DNA of 64,000 bases from JAJDTR01 sp965220415 (lineage in GTDB: Bacteria > Poribacteria > WGA-4E > JAJDTR01). Made by a program: the position numbers and the translations under genes. The DNA lies in the NCBI GenBank assembly GCA_965220415.1, contig OZ244829.1, positions 4,650,001 to 4,714,000 on the forward strand, read 5' to 3'. Shown here piece by piece: positions 17,330 through 26,495 of the stretch (position 1 is the stretch's first letter; the number at the start of each line of letters is the position of its first letter). The notes below the pieces were generated by a model. It worked only from the letters and a program-made list of their open reading frames with translations, ran no database searches and was not told where the DNA came from.

Positions 17330-18247
17330 ATGCGTCCGGTTGAAGTTGAAAACCTCTCACACGCCTATGGTGACCGAATCGCCTTGGCGGATGTCAGTTT
17401 TCGTATCAATGCAGGAGAGATTTTCTCCTTTCTTGGCCCAAACGGCAGCGGTAAGTCGACACTCTTTAAGATTCTTGCAACCTTAATTCCAGTGGAGCAC
17501 GGCGAAGTCACGCTCCTCGGACACAACTTGGCTCGCGAATCGGGGCAAGTCAGAAAGCACCTCGGGGTCGTTTTTCAGCATCCAAGTTTGGATGTGAAAC
17601 TCACGGTCGCAGAGAATCTCCGGCATCACGGACATCTCTATGGCATGTGGGGTGCAGACTTGAAACGCCGCGTCGGGGAAGTGCTCAACCAACAGGATTT
17701 GACCGACCGATCGGGAGATCTTGTAGAGACGCTCTCCGGAGGGTTGAGACGTCGTACCGAACTTGCCAAAACGTTGCTCCATCAACCGAGATTATTGTTA
17801 CTTGACGAACCGAGCGCAGGACTTGACCCGATTGCGCGTCGGAAATTGCTTGAGTCTTTGGATAACCTTCGTGAAACGGCGGATGTCACGGTCATTCTGA
17901 CTACACACAATCTGGATGAGGCTGAAACCTGCGATAGGGTCGGAATTCTCAACTCGGGAGAACTAGTTGCCATCGGAGCGCCGGATGAACTAAAAGGTCG
18001 AATCAGCGGAGATATTGTAATCGTTGATTCGCCGGCGCCCAATCAACTGGCGCCAAAAATAAGCCGACAGTTTGGGTACAAAGTCACCACGGACGATGAC
18101 GTGTTGCGTGTTGAATGCGATCGCGGACACGAGTTTGTTCGTGATGTTGTCGTTGCATTTCCATCGGAAATTCGCTCCGCCCGCTTCGGAAAACCGACGT
18201 TGGAGGATGTCTTTATCAGACTGACGGGCCGTAATTTCCATTCATGA
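17330..18247 (+). CDS. ABC exporter ATP-binding protein
   Basis: 305 residues from ATG 17330 (a GTG-like upstream extension carries no conserved sequence). Walker A GPNGSGKST, Q-loop VFQHPS, signature LSGGLRRRTELAK, Walker B LLLLDEPSAGLDP and the switch histidine in TTHNLDEAE are all present. A C-terminal domain of about 90 residues follows, as in DrrA/CcmA-like ABC-2 ATPases. Its permease is at 19216; a higBA module lies between them. The substrate is unknown; proximity to the oxidase genes makes a role in cofactor or copper export possible. Confidence 0.9.
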   Translation: MRPVEVENLSHAYGDRIALADVSFRINAGEIFSFLGPNGSGKSTLFKILATLIPVEHGEVTLLGHNLARESGQVRKHLGVVFQHPSLDVKLTVAENLRHHGHLYGMWGADLKRRVGEVLNQQDLTDRSGDLVETLSGGLRRRTELAKTLLHQPRLLLLDEPSAGLDPIARRKLLESLDNLRETADVTVILTTHNLDEAETCDRVGILNSGELVAIGAPDELKGRISGDIVIVDSPAPNQLAPKISRQFGYKVTTDDDVLRVECDRGHEFVRDVVVAFPSEIRSARFGKPTLEDVFIRLTGRNFHS

Positions 18248-18368
18248 ACATTCTGCTACAGCATTACACGGAAGTCCTTAACTAGCGGCGTTAGAAAAAA
18301 GTTCATGTTCGGATTCAGTTCAACCAAGCAAGGCATAATATTGGCAGACTCGCGACAATCGAAATCGC

Positions 18369-18749
18369 GTGAAAGCAAAAGAAACACGAGTTGTATTCTA
18401 CAAGAAAACTGATGGCAGCGTACCAACGCAAGACTGGCTAAATCAACTGAGCCGGCGTGCTCGAGCAAAATGCAGATGGTTGATTGAACGTCTGCAGGAA
18501 AAGGGGCCTGAACTCAGACGTCCGCAAGCGGATTATTTGCGAGATGACATTTATGAGTTGAGGACCCGAATAGGGAATGTGAGGTATCGAATTCTATACT
18601 TCTTCCACGGTAATATTGCAGCCGTGATTTCTCACGGAATCGTGAAGAAGATGGCAGAGGTCTCACCGCGAGAAATTGAAAAAGCCATTAGACGCAAAAA
18701 CCAATTTAAGCAAAACCCGGAACAACATACACAGGAACTTGAACTATGA
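18369..18749 (+). CDS. HigB/Gp49-like toxin
   Basis: 126 residues of the RelE/HigB superfamily (phage Gp49-like): VVFYKKTDGSVPTQDWLNQL, then LRDDIYELRTRIGNVRYRIL and FFHGNIAAVISHGIVKK. Family members cleave mRNA on the ribosome. The start is a GTG at 18369 and the gene overlaps the antitoxin by four bases (ATGA at 18746). The length is slightly long because of a lysine/glutamine-rich tail. Confidence 0.88.
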   Translation: MKAKETRVVFYKKTDGSVPTQDWLNQLSRRARAKCRWLIERLQEKGPELRRPQADYLRDDIYELRTRIGNVRYRILYFFHGNIAAVISHGIVKKMAEVSPREIEKAIRRKNQFKQNPEQHTQELEL

Positions 18750-19105
18750 CAGCCAAAAAAACAACAACATCCGCAGTGGAGATTCTTCACCAGCTCTACT
18801 TTCAAAATGACCCCGAAATGATGCAGATGCTTGAAGCCGAGCGAATCAAGGGGGACATTGCACAGCAGGTTTATGACCTTCGTGATTCCAGATCAATGAC
18901 TCAAGAGGAATTAGCGGAGAAAGTTGGGACAACAGCCAAAGTTATTGATGACCTTGAAATGACCGACTACGACGATGACTCAATTGGTGATGCAGTTTTA
19001 ATGCTTCAGCGTATTGCCAAAGTCGTTGGCAAGCAGATTGAGTTTCGTATTATGCCATTGAAGCCAGAACCGGTTGAATTAAAACCACGAAGTATTATAT
19101 CGTGA
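18746..19105 (+). CDS. HigA-like antitoxin with XRE-type helix-turn-helix
   Basis: 119 residues. The helix-turn-helix is DLRDSRSMTQEELAEKVGTT with the recognition helix behind it; flanking parts contact the toxin. Antitoxin follows toxin, the usual higBA order. The module sits between the ATPase and permease genes of one ABC exporter, so it presumably inserted into an existing operon and may either be read from it or carry its own promoter. Confidence 0.86.
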   Translation: MTAKKTTTSAVEILHQLYFQNDPEMMQMLEAERIKGDIAQQVYDLRDSRSMTQEELAEKVGTTAKVIDDLEMTDYDDDSIGDAVLMLQRIAKVVGKQIEFRIMPLKPEPVELKPRSIIS

Positions 19106-19215
19106 TGCTGTTCCAACGAGCGGATGGCTGCCGTTATTCCCTGCTTCCGAAAGATTGCCGAGTTGTAGGTCGCATGAAACGGCGAGATTGAAACGTGCAT
19201 TAGAGAAGATGAGTT

Positions 19216-20013
19216 TTGTCTTTATTAGCAAGAATCCTACTCCCCGTTGTGACAATCTGGTGGCGTGAAATCATCAGATTTCTGCGTCAGCGGAGCCGTT
19301 TGGTCAGCGCAATTGCGCAACCATTGGTATTTTGGCTTCTGCTGGGTGGCGGGTTAAACGCTTCATTCCGTCCGTCGGGACTTCCTGAAGAAACAAACTA
19401 TATTACTTATTTCTACCCGGGCGTCTTGGCGCTCGTCCTGTTGTTCACTGCGATTTTTTCAACCATCGCCGTAGTGCAAGACCGACGAGAAGGATTTCTT
19501 CAAGGCGTTTTAATTGCTCCGGTTTCCAGATGGAGCGTCGTGTTCGGACAAGCGTGTGGCGGAACTACATTAGCGCTCGCACAAGGCGCCCTTTTTCTCT
19601 TGCTGTCGCCAATTGTTGGATTGTCCTTCAGCTTTGCTTCTGTTCTGTCAACTGTTGGTGTGATGGTGCTTCTGAGTTTTGGTCTTACGAGCTTGGGGTT
19701 GGCGATTGCGTGGCGGATGGATTCGACACAGGGATTTCATGCAGTGATGAATCTTATCCTCATCCCGATTTGGTTGCTATCCGGGGCGTTTTTCCCCGTA
19801 GCCGGGGTGTCACCACTGCTTGAATGGGTGATGAAAATAAATCCCTTGACCTACGGCGTCGCAGTGTTACGACGATGCCTCTATCTGAACAATCCTTCAG
19901 CGGTTGGTGATATTCCGCAACTGACTTTATCGCTCGTTGTTACCGGTCTATTCTGTATTGTAATGTATTTTGGCGCTGCTCAAACTGCGTATCGTCGTGT
20001 GAACATTACGTGA
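19216..20013 (+). CDS. ABC-2 type exporter permease
   Basis: 265 residues with six hydrophobic helices and the ABC-2 signature region PIWLLSGAFFPVAGVSPLLE followed by NPLTYGVAVLRR. The start is a TTG at 19216 with gagaag about 9 bp upstream; the only nearby ATG (19209) is out of frame. It pairs with the ATPase at 17330 and ends 51 bp before coxB. Confidence 0.88.
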   Translation: MSLLARILLPVVTIWWREIIRFLRQRSRLVSAIAQPLVFWLLLGGGLNASFRPSGLPEETNYITYFYPGVLALVLLFTAIFSTIAVVQDRREGFLQGVLIAPVSRWSVVFGQACGGTTLALAQGALFLLLSPIVGLSFSFASVLSTVGVMVLLSFGLTSLGLAIAWRMDSTQGFHAVMNLILIPIWLLSGAFFPVAGVSPLLEWVMKINPLTYGVAVLRRCLYLNNPSAVGDIPQLTLSLVVTGLFCIVMYFGAAQTAYRRVNIT

Positions 20014-20064
20014 GAGAAACGCTTTCCAACGAATTCAGCGACCCAGAAAGGAGATTTTAATGAA

Positions 20065-20748
20065 ATGCTGAAATGGCTGAATTTCCCTGAATGGCTTCCA
20101 GAAAACGTGTCTACTTTTGGAGAAGGAGTAGATAACCTCTTTGTCCTAATCTACTGGATTACCGCCATCGTGTTTATAGCTGTAATGGCGGTGCTTATTG
20201 CCTTCATGATCAAATACCGCTTTAAGGAAGGACGCAAAGCGGATTACATTGAAGGTAGCACAACCCTCGAAATCACATGGACGGCTGTGACGACCGTCAT
20301 TGTATTCGGGCTAGCCATGTTGAGTTTGCCGCAATGGAACAAACTCAAAATCCCGTCCCAGTTCCCTAGCAATCCTGATGATGTCCTAGTTCAAGTCAGC
20401 GGCAAACAATTCAACTGGGACATGACGTATCCAGGTCCTGACGGCAAATTGGGGACTGACGATGACCTGACGCTTGAGAATCAGTTACACGTACCGGTAA
20501 ACAAGGTAGTGCACGTCAAACTCACTTCGGATGATGTCATCCACAGTTTCTTCTTACCGAATATGCGGGTCAAGCAGGATGCCTTGCCTGGGCGGACTAT
20601 TGACGTGTGGTTTGATGCAACGAAGGTAGGCAAGTATGAAATCCCGTGTGCTGAACTTTGCGGATTTGGCCACTCCGGGATGCTAGGATATCTTAATGTG
20701 CATACGGCTGAGGCCTACGCGAAGTGGGTAGAAGAAGCTTGGCAATGA
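20065..20748 (+). CDS. coxB: Cytochrome c oxidase subunit II (CuA)
   Basis: 227 residues. Two N-terminal helices (about 23-50 and 68-88) are followed by a cupredoxin domain with a complete binuclear CuA site: H160 and then C195, E197, C199, H203 and M206 in CAELCGFGHSGM. The electron-entry tryptophan region QFNWDMTYPG is present. It accepts electrons from cytochrome c. There is no fused cytochrome c domain and no long signal peptide. AAAGGAG lies 11 bp before ATG 20065. Confidence 0.95.
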   Translation: MLKWLNFPEWLPENVSTFGEGVDNLFVLIYWITAIVFIAVMAVLIAFMIKYRFKEGRKADYIEGSTTLEITWTAVTTVIVFGLAMLSLPQWNKLKIPSQFPSNPDDVLVQVSGKQFNWDMTYPGPDGKLGTDDDLTLENQLHVPVNKVVHVKLTSDDVIHSFFLPNMRVKQDALPGRTIDVWFDATKVGKYEIPCAELCGFGHSGMLGYLNVHTAEAYAKWVEEAWQ

Positions 20749-20861
20749 CGGCAAGCGGGACGCCGAAGTACGCTGATGTTTCCTCGCGGAAAATAGTTGA
20801 GGAATCTGCAGCCGATATCACTAGTAGTTTGATGAAAGAGAATAAGGCAGAAGGAACTTAA
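20745..20861 (+). CDS. Possible 38-residue protein translationally coupled to coxB
   Basis: An ORF starts at ATG 20745, overlapping the coxB stop codon by four bases (ATGA), and ends at TAA 20859. The product (MTASGTPKYADVSSRKIVEE...) is hydrophilic and unlike known families. The coupling geometry and the absence of other content between coxB and coxA are the only support. Confidence 0.35.
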   Translation: MTASGTPKYADVSSRKIVEESAADITSSLMKENKAEGT

Positions 20862-20928
20862 GAAGTGTCTGGATTTCGTGTTAACGTGTTTGAAAAAATT
20901 ACCACGTACAGAAAGGAGTTCGTGTCGA

Positions 20929-22776
20929 ATGAATGATCACGCAAATGAATCGCATGACCATCATCACGAGGAGAGTTTTGTCAGTAAGTACATTTTTTCT
21001 CTCGACCACAAGATGATTGGCAAGCAATTCTTAGTTTATGGATTGATTATGTTCATAGTCGGCGGTGGACTGGCACTACTGTTCCGCTGGCAGCTTGCTT
21101 GGCCCGATAAGCCTCTCCCAGTCATCGGCGTCTCCCAGGAATACCTTGACGAAGGAGAAGTCGTCTCCGGCGCCGACAAAATGTGGGAGAAATGGGGCGA
21201 GGACGATGAGGAAAACTGGTTTGAGCGAACGATGCACGCCGGAATCATTGGACCAGAGTTCTATAATGCGCTGTTTACCATGCACGCGACAATCATGGTT
21301 TTCTTCGTCGTCGTACCGTTGCTTGTTGGCGCGTTTGGAAATTACCTCATTCCACTGATGATTGGCACGAGAGACATGGCGTTTCCCGTGCTAAATATGT
21401 TGTCCTTCTGGACGAGTGTGCTCGGTGCTGTTATCATGATGGCGGGGTTTTTCGTCCCGGGTGGACACGCCGCCGCGGGTTGGACCGGATACGCGCCGCT
21501 ATCTTCGGTTCCGGACTTTACAGGTGTATACTGGGGACAGAACCTCTGGTGCATCGCGCTTATTGTCATGGGCGTTTCCTCACTGATGGGGTCGATTAAC
21601 TACATCACCACCATAATTAACATGCGGGCGCCGGGTATGACCTACTTTCGTCTCCCGCTGGTCATCTGGTCGCTCTTCATCGTTGCAATCCTCCTGTTGC
21701 TTGCGTTTCCTGTCGTAGCCTCCGCGCTTGCGTTGTTGCTTTTCGATAGAATGGCGGGGACGTCATTCTTCACGGCGGCAGGCGGGGGCGAACCACTCCT
21801 CTGGCAGCATCTCTTCTGGTTCTTTGGCCATCCGGAGGTCTACATTCTGATATTGCCGGGCATGGGGCTCGCATCGGAGATGATTTCGGTCTTTTCCAGA
21901 AAGCCGATTTTCGGGTACAAATCAATGGTATTCGCCATGATTTCCATCGCCTTTCTTAGCTGGATCGTGTGGGGACACCACATGTTTCAGAGCGGGATGA
22001 ACCCGGCATTAAGTATGGGTTTCATGACGACGACAATGTTGATTGCCGTTCCTTCGGCGATAAAAACCTTTAACTGGTTGGGCACCCTATTCCGTGGATC
22101 GATTCGATATACAGTGCCCATGTTGCATTCCCTTGCTTTTGTCTCCATGTTCGTAATCGGCGGGCTAAGCGGTATCTACATGGCTAATTCGCCTGTAGAC
22201 ATCCACATCCACGATACTTACTACATTGTCGCGCATATCCATTATGTGGTCTTCGGCGGAAGTGTATTTGCGTTGTTCGGGGCAATCTTCTACTGGTTCC
22301 CCAAAATGTTCGGGCGACACATGAATGCGACACTTGGAAAGATTCACTTCTGGCTGTCATTCCTTGCCTTTAACGGTGTCTTTTTCCCAATGCATATCAT
22401 TGGTGTTGGTGGGCATATGCGCCGTATATCCAACCCTCTGCAGTATGAATTGCTGCAAGGTTTTCAATCGATAAACGTGTTTATAACCATTTGTGCATTT
22501 ATTCTGGGTGCCGCACAGATACTCTTGTTGGTAAATGTGTTCTGGAGTATATTCAAAGGGAGGGTGGCCGAACAGAATCCGTGGCAAGCGAACACCCTCG
22601 AGTGGCAGGCGCCAACCCCGGTGCCGCACGGCAATTTCGGTCAGATTCCGCATGTCTACCACGGACCCTACGAGTATAGTGTTCCTGGCGCTGATGCAGA
22701 CTGGATTCCACAGACGCAGGCGGACGGCGAACCTTCTCGCGGTGAACCGGTACCAGCGGGCGCTACTGCAGATTAA
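20929..22776 (+). CDS. coxA: Cytochrome c oxidase subunit I (A-type heme-copper oxidase)
   Basis: 615 residues from ATG 20929, preceded by AAAGGAG. Catalytic O2-reducing subunit. Present are the heme a histidine in NALFTMHATIMVFF, the CuB ligand and cross-linked tyrosine in GHPEVY (H301, Y305), the CuB pair H350-H351 in WGHHMF, the heme histidines in YYIVAHIHYVVFGG, and E303 of the D-channel, so it is of the A1 type. The soluble insert between helices 1 and 2 (about 55-100, PVIGVSQEYLDEG...) is longer than usual. A histidine-rich N-terminus (ESHDHHHEE) precedes helix 1. Confidence 0.96.
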   Translation: MNDHANESHDHHHEESFVSKYIFSLDHKMIGKQFLVYGLIMFIVGGGLALLFRWQLAWPDKPLPVIGVSQEYLDEGEVVSGADKMWEKWGEDDEENWFERTMHAGIIGPEFYNALFTMHATIMVFFVVVPLLVGAFGNYLIPLMIGTRDMAFPVLNMLSFWTSVLGAVIMMAGFFVPGGHAAAGWTGYAPLSSVPDFTGVYWGQNLWCIALIVMGVSSLMGSINYITTIINMRAPGMTYFRLPLVIWSLFIVAILLLLAFPVVASALALLLFDRMAGTSFFTAAGGGEPLLWQHLFWFFGHPEVYILILPGMGLASEMISVFSRKPIFGYKSMVFAMISIAFLSWIVWGHHMFQSGMNPALSMGFMTTTMLIAVPSAIKTFNWLGTLFRGSIRYTVPMLHSLAFVSMFVIGGLSGIYMANSPVDIHIHDTYYIVAHIHYVVFGGSVFALFGAIFYWFPKMFGRHMNATLGKIHFWLSFLAFNGVFFPMHIIGVGGHMRRISNPLQYELLQGFQSINVFITICAFILGAAQILLLVNVFWSIFKGRVAEQNPWQANTLEWQAPTPVPHGNFGQIPHVYHGPYEYSVPGADADWIPQTQADGEPSRGEPVPAGATAD

Positions 22777-22937
22777 CCACGTCTTGGGTTGCGGACGGCA
22801 GGGGTACGGGTTGATTAGCCATAATTGGCAAAGACCAATCGGTGTTCGTGTTCGTCCGCACCCCATTGTTGTTGTATTTTTTGGGTCGCCTTTTAGACGC
22901 ATTGCATTCAGATTAATAGCCTTTCCATGAGTTTGAC

Positions 22938-24044
22938 ATGTATAATGTTTGGCTTCACCGGGTCGCTGTATTGACAGCAGTGATGACCTTTATTCTAATA
23001 TGCATGGGAGGGCTTGTAACCAGTACGGATTCAGGGCTTGCCGTTCCCGATTGGCCCACGACATTCGGATACAACATGTTCCTCTATCCTTTGTCGAAAA
23101 CGGTAAGCGGTTTTCTGCTCAGTATCGATCCGAGTTTGCAATCCGATCTAGAGAACGGCAACCTCTCCGACAATTTGCGGAGTGCGCTTGAAAACAATGA
23201 GATTTCAATTTCGGAGAATGCTGTAATCTCGACTGAAGTAGAAGGGGACAGGTGGAGACTCACGGATAGTGAGCATGAACGAATTTATACTCTGATTAAA
23301 TCGGACTCGAGACTGGATGTCTACGTACACGGCGTTCTCTACGAACACACCCATCGATTAATCGGCTCAATCGTCGGGGTGCTAACGATTCTGTTGTTGG
23401 TAGCGATTTGGGCAAAGGACGATCGGGGATGGCTTAAATTGCTTGGCGTGATCGCACTTCTTGCAGTCATCGCGCAAGGTGTGATGGGCGGTCTGCGGGT
23501 GACGCACCTTAGCAGAGCCCTCGCAATTGTGCATGCGTGCTTTGCCCAAGTGTTTTTTGGGTTGACCGCAAGTTTAGTGTTGTTTACCTCGCGCGGATGG
23601 TTGCAAACTTGGCAGAGAATTGAAGATGCGGGTGTGTCGCGCTTGAGACGGCTAAGTGGAATCACGTTGGCGCTCATTTATGTTCAATTCATCTTCGGTG
23701 CGATTCTGAGGCATACCGGGACTCGACTGGATGCCCATCTGCTATTTGCCGCCTTGGTGACAATTCACGTATTTCTGCTTTCTGGACGGGTGTTGAGAGA
23801 TTACTTAGGCTATTTTCGGCTTGTACGTCCTGTATTGGTACTCAGCGGTTTGCTCGCTGTGCAGTTGGTTTTGGGCGGCGCGGCATACGTTGCTGAATTC
23901 ACTGCGGTTGGTAGAGTTGTGTCTTCTTCCGTGAGCGTGATAATCACAACTGGCCATGTTGCAATCGGCGCATTGATGCTGATTATGTCCGTCGTAGTTA
24001 CCGTGAGTGTTTATCGTCTGACAAGCACAAGCCAGGCCTCTTGA
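22938..24044 (+). CDS. ctaA: Heme A synthase (COX15/CtaA)
   Basis: 368 residues, about eight helices. It oxidises the C8 methyl of heme O to the formyl of heme A. N-terminal GGLVTSTDSGLAVPDWP and GYNMFLYP are typical of CtaA, as are YEHTHRLIGS (H137), AIVHACFAQVFFG, DAHLLFA and ITTGHVAIGA. Between GYNMFLYP (about 43-50) and YEHTHR there is an extra soluble segment of some 70 residues rich in N, E and S. It follows coxA and precedes ctaB. Confidence 0.93.
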   Translation: MYNVWLHRVAVLTAVMTFILICMGGLVTSTDSGLAVPDWPTTFGYNMFLYPLSKTVSGFLLSIDPSLQSDLENGNLSDNLRSALENNEISISENAVISTEVEGDRWRLTDSEHERIYTLIKSDSRLDVYVHGVLYEHTHRLIGSIVGVLTILLLVAIWAKDDRGWLKLLGVIALLAVIAQGVMGGLRVTHLSRALAIVHACFAQVFFGLTASLVLFTSRGWLQTWQRIEDAGVSRLRRLSGITLALIYVQFIFGAILRHTGTRLDAHLLFAALVTIHVFLLSGRVLRDYLGYFRLVRPVLVLSGLLAVQLVLGGAAYVAEFTAVGRVVSSSVSVIITTGHVAIGALMLIMSVVVTVSVYRLTSTSQAS

Positions 24045-24109
24045 TGAGTAGAACTCGTTAATGATAAAAATAAAGCGACCGATTGCCTCTGTTCATTTTA
24101 GGTATGCAC

Positions 24110-25012
24110 ATGATGTCAACATCTCAGACGTTAGGCAATGACCTGTCCGAGTTGAGCCGGCGAGTGTCAACTTTCGTGGAGCTGACGAAGCCGCGACTCG
24201 TAGCAATGATACTGATTACAACCTCGGTGGGCTTTTATCTTGCATCTTCAAATTCGTTCAATTGGCTTCAACTTGCTCACGCAATTGTCGGCACCGGGTT
24301 GTCGGCGGCAGGAGTGTTAGCGCTAAATCAATACCTTGAACGTGATCTGGATGCCCAGATGGTACGAACATGCAACCGTCCTTTACCGGATAAGCGTGTC
24401 GAACCCACAACTGCGCTATTCTTTGGCGTGATACTAACTGTTGGCGGCCTCGCGTTCACAGCACTTCGTGTCAATCCGTTGGGTGCATTGGTCATCTCTG
24501 TCATCGTCGTGACCTATCTGTTCATCTATACACCGCTCAAGCAGAAGTCACCGCTCTGCACCGTTGCCGGCGCGGTTCCGGGGGCATTGCCGCCGGTTAT
24601 CGGCTGGGCCGCTGCGCGAGGAACAATCAATATTGAAGCGTGGATACTTTTCGCCATTCTCTTTCTTTGGCAGCTTCCTCACTCCCTGTCGATTGCATGT
24701 ATCTACCGCGACGAATACGCACAAGCGGGATTCCGATTGCTTCCGGTTGTTCATCCGGATGGCAAGAGCACGAGGCGACAAATTGTCAGCAACTGTTTGG
24801 CTCTTCTCGTCGTAGCATTGCTGCCCACATTGATTGGCATCGCGGGTATCCTTTACTTCTTCGCCGCACTGGTATTGAGCGTCAGCTTTCTTGCGTTCGG
24901 TATCAAGTTGTCGGTTTCTCCTACAACCGTATCTGCAAAACGGTTGCTATACGCCTCATTGGTATATCTGCCGCTTGTGTTTATTGCAATGGCGCTTGAT
25001 AAGACCGTGTGA
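24110..25012 (+). CDS. ctaB: Heme O synthase (protoheme IX farnesyltransferase)
   Basis: About 300 residues of the UbiA prenyltransferase superfamily, with nine helices. The first aspartate motif is NQYLERDLDAQMVRT-CNRPLP (N-x3-D-x-x-D), the second is in YRDEYAQAGFRLLP. It farnesylates heme b to heme O, the substrate of CtaA. Start candidates are ATG 24104, 24110 and 24113; TAGGT about 8 bp before 24110 favours that one. It follows ctaA by about 65 bp. Confidence 0.93.
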   Translation: MMSTSQTLGNDLSELSRRVSTFVELTKPRLVAMILITTSVGFYLASSNSFNWLQLAHAIVGTGLSAAGVLALNQYLERDLDAQMVRTCNRPLPDKRVEPTTALFFGVILTVGGLAFTALRVNPLGALVISVIVVTYLFIYTPLKQKSPLCTVAGAVPGALPPVIGWAAARGTINIEAWILFAILFLWQLPHSLSIACIYRDEYAQAGFRLLPVVHPDGKSTRRQIVSNCLALLVVALLPTLIGIAGILYFFAALVLSVSFLAFGIKLSVSPTTVSAKRLLYASLVYLPLVFIAMALDKTV

Positions 25013-25035
25013 GGGGATGAGGAATTATAGCTCGG

Positions 25036-25146
25036 ATGAATGACCACGAAAAACAAAGCAGAAACCGGCGCATCGGGTTGCTGCTGTTTGCAATCTTTGT
25101 CGTCCTATTTATTTTCGCAACGATTGTCGCACTTGTGAAAAACTAA
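25036..25146 (+). CDS. 36-residue single-helix membrane protein
   Basis: An ORF from ATG 25036 to TAA 25144 gives MNDHEKQSRNRRIG followed by one hydrophobic helix (LLLFAIFVVLFIFATIVALV). It begins 23 bp after ctaB. Its form (positively charged N-terminus, one helix) resembles the tiny extra subunits or assembly peptides often found in oxidase operons, such as CcoQ-like or CtaG-adjacent proteins. No family is claimed. Confidence 0.55.
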   Translation: MNDHEKQSRNRRIGLLLFAIFVVLFIFATIVALVKN

Positions 25147-25189
25147 AGTACAACAAATGATTTATACTCCACGCTGCTGAGAATTGCTT

Positions 25190-25331
25190 ATTTTGTAGGA
25201 GCGATCTCCAGGTCGCGACCCTTGTACGAGGGAGCTCCGATTCCCGACCTGCTGGTGCTACGTAAGTCCTATTAGAACCAATTATCACCGGAAAAGAAAG
25301 CGCAATAATACCCAACGCAAAGTATAATACC
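25190..25331 (-). repeat. Dispersed intergenic repeat inserted within the oxidase cluster
   Basis: Reverse orientation copy of the unit also found at 48423-48555 and in part at 59038-59100. On the minus strand it reads from GCGTTGGGTATTATTGCGC through an AATAGGACTTACGTAGC segment to the GTCGCGACCTGGAGATCGC palindromic part. It separates the small membrane protein from the first COX3-like gene. Confidence 0.7.
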
Positions 25332-25362
25332 ATTCCCTTGGGTACGCTAGGTGTTAAGTCTG

Positions 25363-25968
25363 ATGACGGAAGCAGAACAAGCAACGTACGAACATACCGC
25401 TGATACAGGTCAACCGACGAGCAACGCCCGTTTAGCCATACTAATACTTCTCGGTGCGGAAATCATGTTTTTCGCAGGCTTGATTGGGACATTCCTCGTG
25501 TTTCGATTAGGCAGTGTGACATGGCCCCCGCCCTCGCAGGCTGATGTGCGATTACCGATTGGCGTCACGGGGATCAATACAATTGTGCTGTTGTTCAGTG
25601 GTTATACCATGATACGCGCGCTGTTATCAGCGCGTAAGGATAGCCAGAAACAACTTCGACGTTGGCTGCTCGTGACGGGCATTCTCGGTGCAATATTCCT
25701 TGTTGTACAAGGCTCCGAATGGGTTCGCCTAGTGCATCACGGTTTTACGCTTTCGTCGGGAGTTTACGGTTCAATTTTCTACGTCCTCATCGGTTGTCAT
25801 GCCCTGCACGCTTTGGTTGCGGTTGTTTGGGAGTTAAGTGTTTTTGCCAAGGCATTGGGTGGATGCTACTCGATAGATCGTCACGTTGGCGTCGAAATCT
25901 GCGCTATCTATTGGACATTTGTCGTGGTGTTGTGGCCCATACTCTATGTACTGGTCTATCTGGTCTAG
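25363..25968 (+). CDS. Cytochrome c oxidase subunit III family protein, paralogue 1
   Basis: About 201 residues, five helices. COX3 features are GAEIMFFAGLIGTFLVFR, WPPP, GSEWVRLVHHG, and FYVLIGCHALHAL followed by IYWTFVVVLWPILY. Subunit III stabilises subunit I and its proton entry. The C-terminal GLYWHFVD of classical subunit III is replaced by AIYWTFVVV. ATG 25363 is preferred over GTG 25351. A second subunit III gene is at 26496. Confidence 0.85.
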   Translation: MTEAEQATYEHTADTGQPTSNARLAILILLGAEIMFFAGLIGTFLVFRLGSVTWPPPSQADVRLPIGVTGINTIVLLFSGYTMIRALLSARKDSQKQLRRWLLVTGILGAIFLVVQGSEWVRLVHHGFTLSSGVYGSIFYVLIGCHALHALVAVVWELSVFAKALGGCYSIDRHVGVEICAIYWTFVVVLWPILYVLVYLV

Positions 25969-25970
25969 AC

Positions 25971-26114
25971 TAAGAGCCTGCTTGAAAAGTACATTTGTAG
26001 GGTGCGCACTGCGCACCAGCCTCTAACAGCCCCAGAGGGATCAAACGAGCGAATAGCGAGTGCGATAGAGATCCCACAAATGACCTTTCTACCGATTATT
26101 CAAGCAGGCTCTAA
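25971..26114 (-). mobile_element. MITE copy 1 with TAA target duplication
   Basis: Terminal inverted repeats GAGCCTGCTTGAA (from 25974) and TTCAAGCAGGCTC (to 26111) are flanked by the direct triplet TAA (25971-25973, 26112-26114). About 138 bp. It begins three bases after a COX3 stop codon. The interior holds a GTGCGCACTGCGCACC hairpin and one 35-bp GATC module in reverse orientation. Confidence 0.82.
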
Positions 26115-26234
26115 GGAGAATCAAAGATAACTCCCAATCACGGTAGCATTCTACTTGACGGGTCAGGAGGAAGTCGGAAACCGACGATTCGGGAACGTAT
26201 TCATTGACTACACATCGTGAATAAGGAGATTTTC

Positions 26235-26492
26235 ATGATTAACCGTTTTTTTTCGCTCGTGTTGAGGGTTGTCGTTTGCGTGCTATGTGTGATGCCAACC
26301 GTAGTCCAAGCATGTCCCTCATGTAAGCTCGTTGATGACCCGATTGCTCAGGGCTTCAAATGGAGCATTCTGTTTCTTATGGCTATGCCCTATATCGTTT
26401 TTAGCCTGGTTGGCGGTGGAGTATTTTTTTCGATTAAGCGCGTCAAACAGCGTTACAAGCATGAATCGCATTCAGATATGAAAGGAGTATGA
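26235..26492 (+). CDS. Small membrane protein with CPSC motif, oxidase-cluster associated
   Basis: 85 residues from ATG 26235 (AAGGAG at 26223-26228; an in-frame GTG at 26217 would place the ribosome binding site inside the gene). A signal peptide ending near VVQAC is followed by CPSCKLVDDPIAQGFKWSIL, a second helix and a basic tail. Proteins of this build occur beside COX3 genes in several phyla; the two cysteines may handle copper or redox. Function not established. Confidence 0.7.
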   Translation: MINRFFSLVLRVVVCVLCVMPTVVQACPSCKLVDDPIAQGFKWSILFLMAMPYIVFSLVGGGVFFSIKRVKQRYKHESHSDMKGV

Positions 26493-26495
26493 AAA

